From positions 1-64,000 of the forward strand of contig JBKHEA010000003.1 in NCBI GenBank assembly GCA_046541015.1: a DNA stretch of 64,000 bases. The letters are read 5' to 3'. Positions within the stretch are counted from its first letter, which is position 1. Every line of letters starts with the position of its first letter. The DNA comes from Liberiplasma sp046541015. Lineage in GTDB: Bacteria; Bacillota_I; Bacilli_A; Izemoplasmatales; Izemoplasmataceae. The notes below the pieces were generated by a model. It saw only the letters and a program-made list of their open reading frames with translations. It was not told where the DNA came from and ran no database searches. The translations under genes and the position numbers were made by a program. Shown piece after piece: positions 62,204 through 64,000 of the stretch.

Positions 62204-63394
62204 TTATTTAAGGATTTCTGCAACAACACCAGCACCAACAGTACGTCCACCCTCACGAATTGAGAATTTTGTACCTTGTTCTAGTGCGATTGGATGAATA
62301 AGTTCTACATGCATTTCTACGTTGTCTCCTGGCATAACCATTTCCACACCTTGTGGTAATTCGATAACACCGGTAACATCAGTAGTACGGAAGTAGAATT
62401 GTGGACGATAGTTTGAGAAGAATGGTGTATGACGCCCACCTTCTTCTTTACTTAATACGTAAACTTCTCCACGGAATTTTGTATGAGGTGTAACGCTTCC
62501 TGGTTTTGATAAAACTTGTCCACGTTGTACATCATCACGAGTAACACCACGTAATAACGCTCCAATGTTATCTCCAGCTTGTGCTTGATCTAACAATTTA
62601 CGGAACATTTCAACACCTGTAACAACAGTTTTTCTAGTAGGACGAATCCCAACGATTTCAACTTCTTCTTGAACTTTAACTGTACCACGGTCTACACGTC
62701 CAGTAGCAACGGTTCCACGTCCAGTGATACTAAATACGTCTTCAACTGGCATTAAGAATGGTTTGTCTGTTTCGCGTTCTGGTTCAGGGAAGTAAGAATC
62801 TACTGCTTCCATTAATTCAATAATTTTTTCTTCGTATTCTTCTTTACCTTCAAGTGCAAGTAAAGCAGAACCTTGGATAACTGGAATTTCGTCTCCTGGG
62901 AAGTCGTATTCGCTTAATAATTCACGAATTTCCATTTCAACTAATTCTAATAATTCTTCATCATCAACCATATCAACTTTGTTCATGAATACAACAAGTT
63001 TAGGCACACCTACTTGGCGGCTTAATAAGATATGTTCACGAGTTTGTGGCATAGGTCCATCTGCAGCACTAACAACTAAGATTGCTCCGTCCATTTGTGC
63101 AGCACCTGTGATCATGTTTTTAACATAGTCAGCATGTCCTGGGCAGTCAACGTGTGCGTAGTGACGGTTTTCAGTTGAGTATTCAATGTGAGCAGAGTTA
63201 ATGGTGATTCCTCTTTCTTTTTCTTCTGGTGCGTTGTCAATTGATGCATAGTCTGCAGCTGTAGTTCCACCGATTCCTCTTTTAGCAAGTGTGGTAGCAA
63301 TTGCAGCAGTTAATGTAGTTTTTCCATGGTCAACATGGCCAATAGTTCCAATATTAACATGGGGTTTTGTACGTTCAAATTTTTGTTTTCCCAT
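62204..63394 (-). CDS. tuf: Elongation factor Tu
   Basis: 396 aa. G1 GHVDHGKTTLTAAI, effector ERGITINSAHIEY, DCPGHADYVKNM, NKVDM. Delivers aminoacyl-tRNA to the ribosome; partner of EF-Ts (7235-8113). Follows fusA with an AAGGAGG start site. Confidence 0.99.
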   Translation of the reverse strand: MGKQKFERTKPHVNIGTIGHVDHGKTTLTAAIATTLAKRGIGGTTAADYASIDNAPEEKERGITINSAHIEYSTENRHYAHVDCPGHADYVKNMITGAAQMDGAILVVSAADGPMPQTREHILLSRQVGVPKLVVFMNKVDMVDDEELLELVEMEIRELLSEYDFPGDEIPVIQGSALLALEGKEEYEEKIIELMEAVDSYFPEPERETDKPFLMPVEDVFSITGRGTVATGRVDRGTVKVQEEVEIVGIRPTRKTVVTGVEMFRKLLDQAQAGDNIGALLRGVTRDDVQRGQVLSKPGSVTPHTKFRGEVYVLSKEEGGRHTPFFSNYRPQFYFRTTDVTGVIELPQGVEMVMPGDNVEMHVELIHPIALEQGTKFSIREGGRTVGAGVVAEILK

Positions 63395-63421
63395 TTTAGA
63401 TAATCCTCCTTGAATTGGTAT

Positions 63422-63436
63422 TATAACATTGTTATT
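63422..63436 (-). promoter_or_regulatory. Putative extended -10 promoter of tuf
   Basis: TGT-TATAAT on minus between fusA and tuf (within 63422-63436), with AAGGAGG following. The -35 region is AT-rich without a good match, so tuf is probably expressed both from here and by read-through from fusA. Confidence 0.45.
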
Positions 63437-63475
63437 TTAACTTAAAATATGGTTTAATGCAAGTTATTAAATCAA

Positions 63476-64000
63476 TTAACCATTGCGTTTTTTAATAATT
63501 TCTTCGCTAATGGATTTTGGCGCTGGTTCGTAGTGTGAGAACGCCATTGAGTAGTTTCCACGTCCTTGAGTATTTGAGCGTAAGCTTGTTGCATAGCCAA
63601 ACATTTCAGAGAGTGGTACTTTTGCTTCTACTTGGTAAGTATTGCCTCCACGTTGTGATTGAGATTCAATTTTACCACGACGAGAGTTAATATCACCCAT
63701 AACATTTCCTAAATAATCTTCAGGAATAATTACGTCAACATCCATGATTGGTTCTAAAAGAATTGCTCTACACATATCTTTTGCTTTTTTAAGCGCCATG
63801 GATGCAGCCACTTTAAATGCCATTTCTGATGAGTCAACATCATGATATGATCCATCAAATAAGGTTGCTTTTAAATCGATAATTGGGTATCCTGCGATGA
63901 TTCCGTCTTCTAAAGATTCTTCTAAACCTTTTTGAACAACTGGAATATACTCACGAGGAACTACCCCACCAACCACAGCATCTTGGAATTCAAATCCTTT
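63476..64000 (-). CDS. fusA: Elongation factor G, C-terminal part (cut by the window edge)
   Basis: The visible 174 residues are domains IV-V of canonical EF-G: GGVVPREYIPVVQKGL, SSEMAFKVAASMAL, EDYLGNVMGDINSRRGKI and the LRSNTQGRGNYSMAFSHYE end. It continues in frame to base 64000. The fusA-tuf order is the standard str-operon arrangement; rpsG and rpsL are expected to the right. Confidence 0.97.
   Translation of the reverse strand, partial: KGFEFQDAVVGGVVPREYIPVVQKGLEESLEDGIIAGYPIIDLKATLFDGSYHDVDSSEMAFKVAASMALKKAKDMCRAILLEPIMDVDVIIPEDYLGNVMGDINSRRGKIESQSQRGGNTYQVEAKVPLSEMFGYATSLRSNTQGRGNYSMAFSHYEPAPKSISEEIIKKRNG

Overview
The window is a dense, AT-rich bacterial chromosome segment with almost no accessory DNA. 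The gene set points to a wall-less or reduced relative of the Firmicutes, in the Acholeplasma / Izemoplasma part of the Mollicutes. Supporting features are a soluble FtsK, a biotin ligase without a DNA-binding domain, the tightly packed ffh-ylxM-ftsY and topA-prmC-prfA neighbourhoods, and an L9 gene joined in frame to the c-di-AMP phosphodiesterase gene. UGA is a normal stop here (ends of rbgA, atpF and accA) and Trp is UGG, so this is genetic code 11 and not a Mycoplasma/Spiroplasma code. The genus assignment is inference.

Layout, left to right; nearly everything is on the minus strand. 1-275: promoter and leader that look like the start of an rRNA operon lying off the left edge. 276-9234: rpsB-tsf-pyrH-frr-uppS-cdsA-dxr-rseP-proS (translation, UMP kinase, isoprenoid and phospholipid entry). 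9421-12040: a cobalamin-riboswitch operon with a surface lipoprotein, a second beta-domain protein and an ECF S component. 12132-12575: dUTPase (+). 12607-20791: a fatty-acid operon acpP-accB-accC-accD-accA-fabH-fabD-fabG-fabF-fabZ without an enoyl-ACP reductase. 21078-22280: biotin ligase and Dps. 22351-30334: rpiB-upp and the complete F1Fo ATP synthase, whose c subunit carries Na+-binding residues. 30447-35828: rnhB, rbgA, lepB, an SftA-like DNA translocase, a thioredoxin-like protein and a membrane protein. 35947-38108 (+): HAD phosphatase, PF06541 membrane protein and HD hydrolase. 38127-40822: SRP genes. 40823-41147: a gene-free stretch with a promoter, three hairpins and a terminator, a strong small-RNA candidate. 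41148-50566: topA, prmC, prfA, a MATE transporter, dnaB and the gdpP/rplI fusion. 50653-51438 (+): preQ1-I riboswitch and queuosine-precursor transporter. 51465-59832: DUF438/hemerythrin/PAS protein, rpsF-ssb-rpsR, YerC, hydrolase, cinA, ychF, S1C protease and tatD. 59932-64000: an EF-G paralogue, tuf and the end of fusA.

The best candidates for something new are: (1) the B12 operon, whose lipoprotein appears to combine both halves of the vertebrate intrinsic factor/transcobalamin fold in reversed order; (2) the small RNA upstream of ftsY with C-rich, anti-Shine-Dalgarno linkers; (3) the nested-stem leader of rpsB; (4) tandem FabT-like operators before acpP. Several promoters carry an extended -10 (TGn-TATAAT). 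No tRNA, IS element, prophage or CRISPR array was seen.
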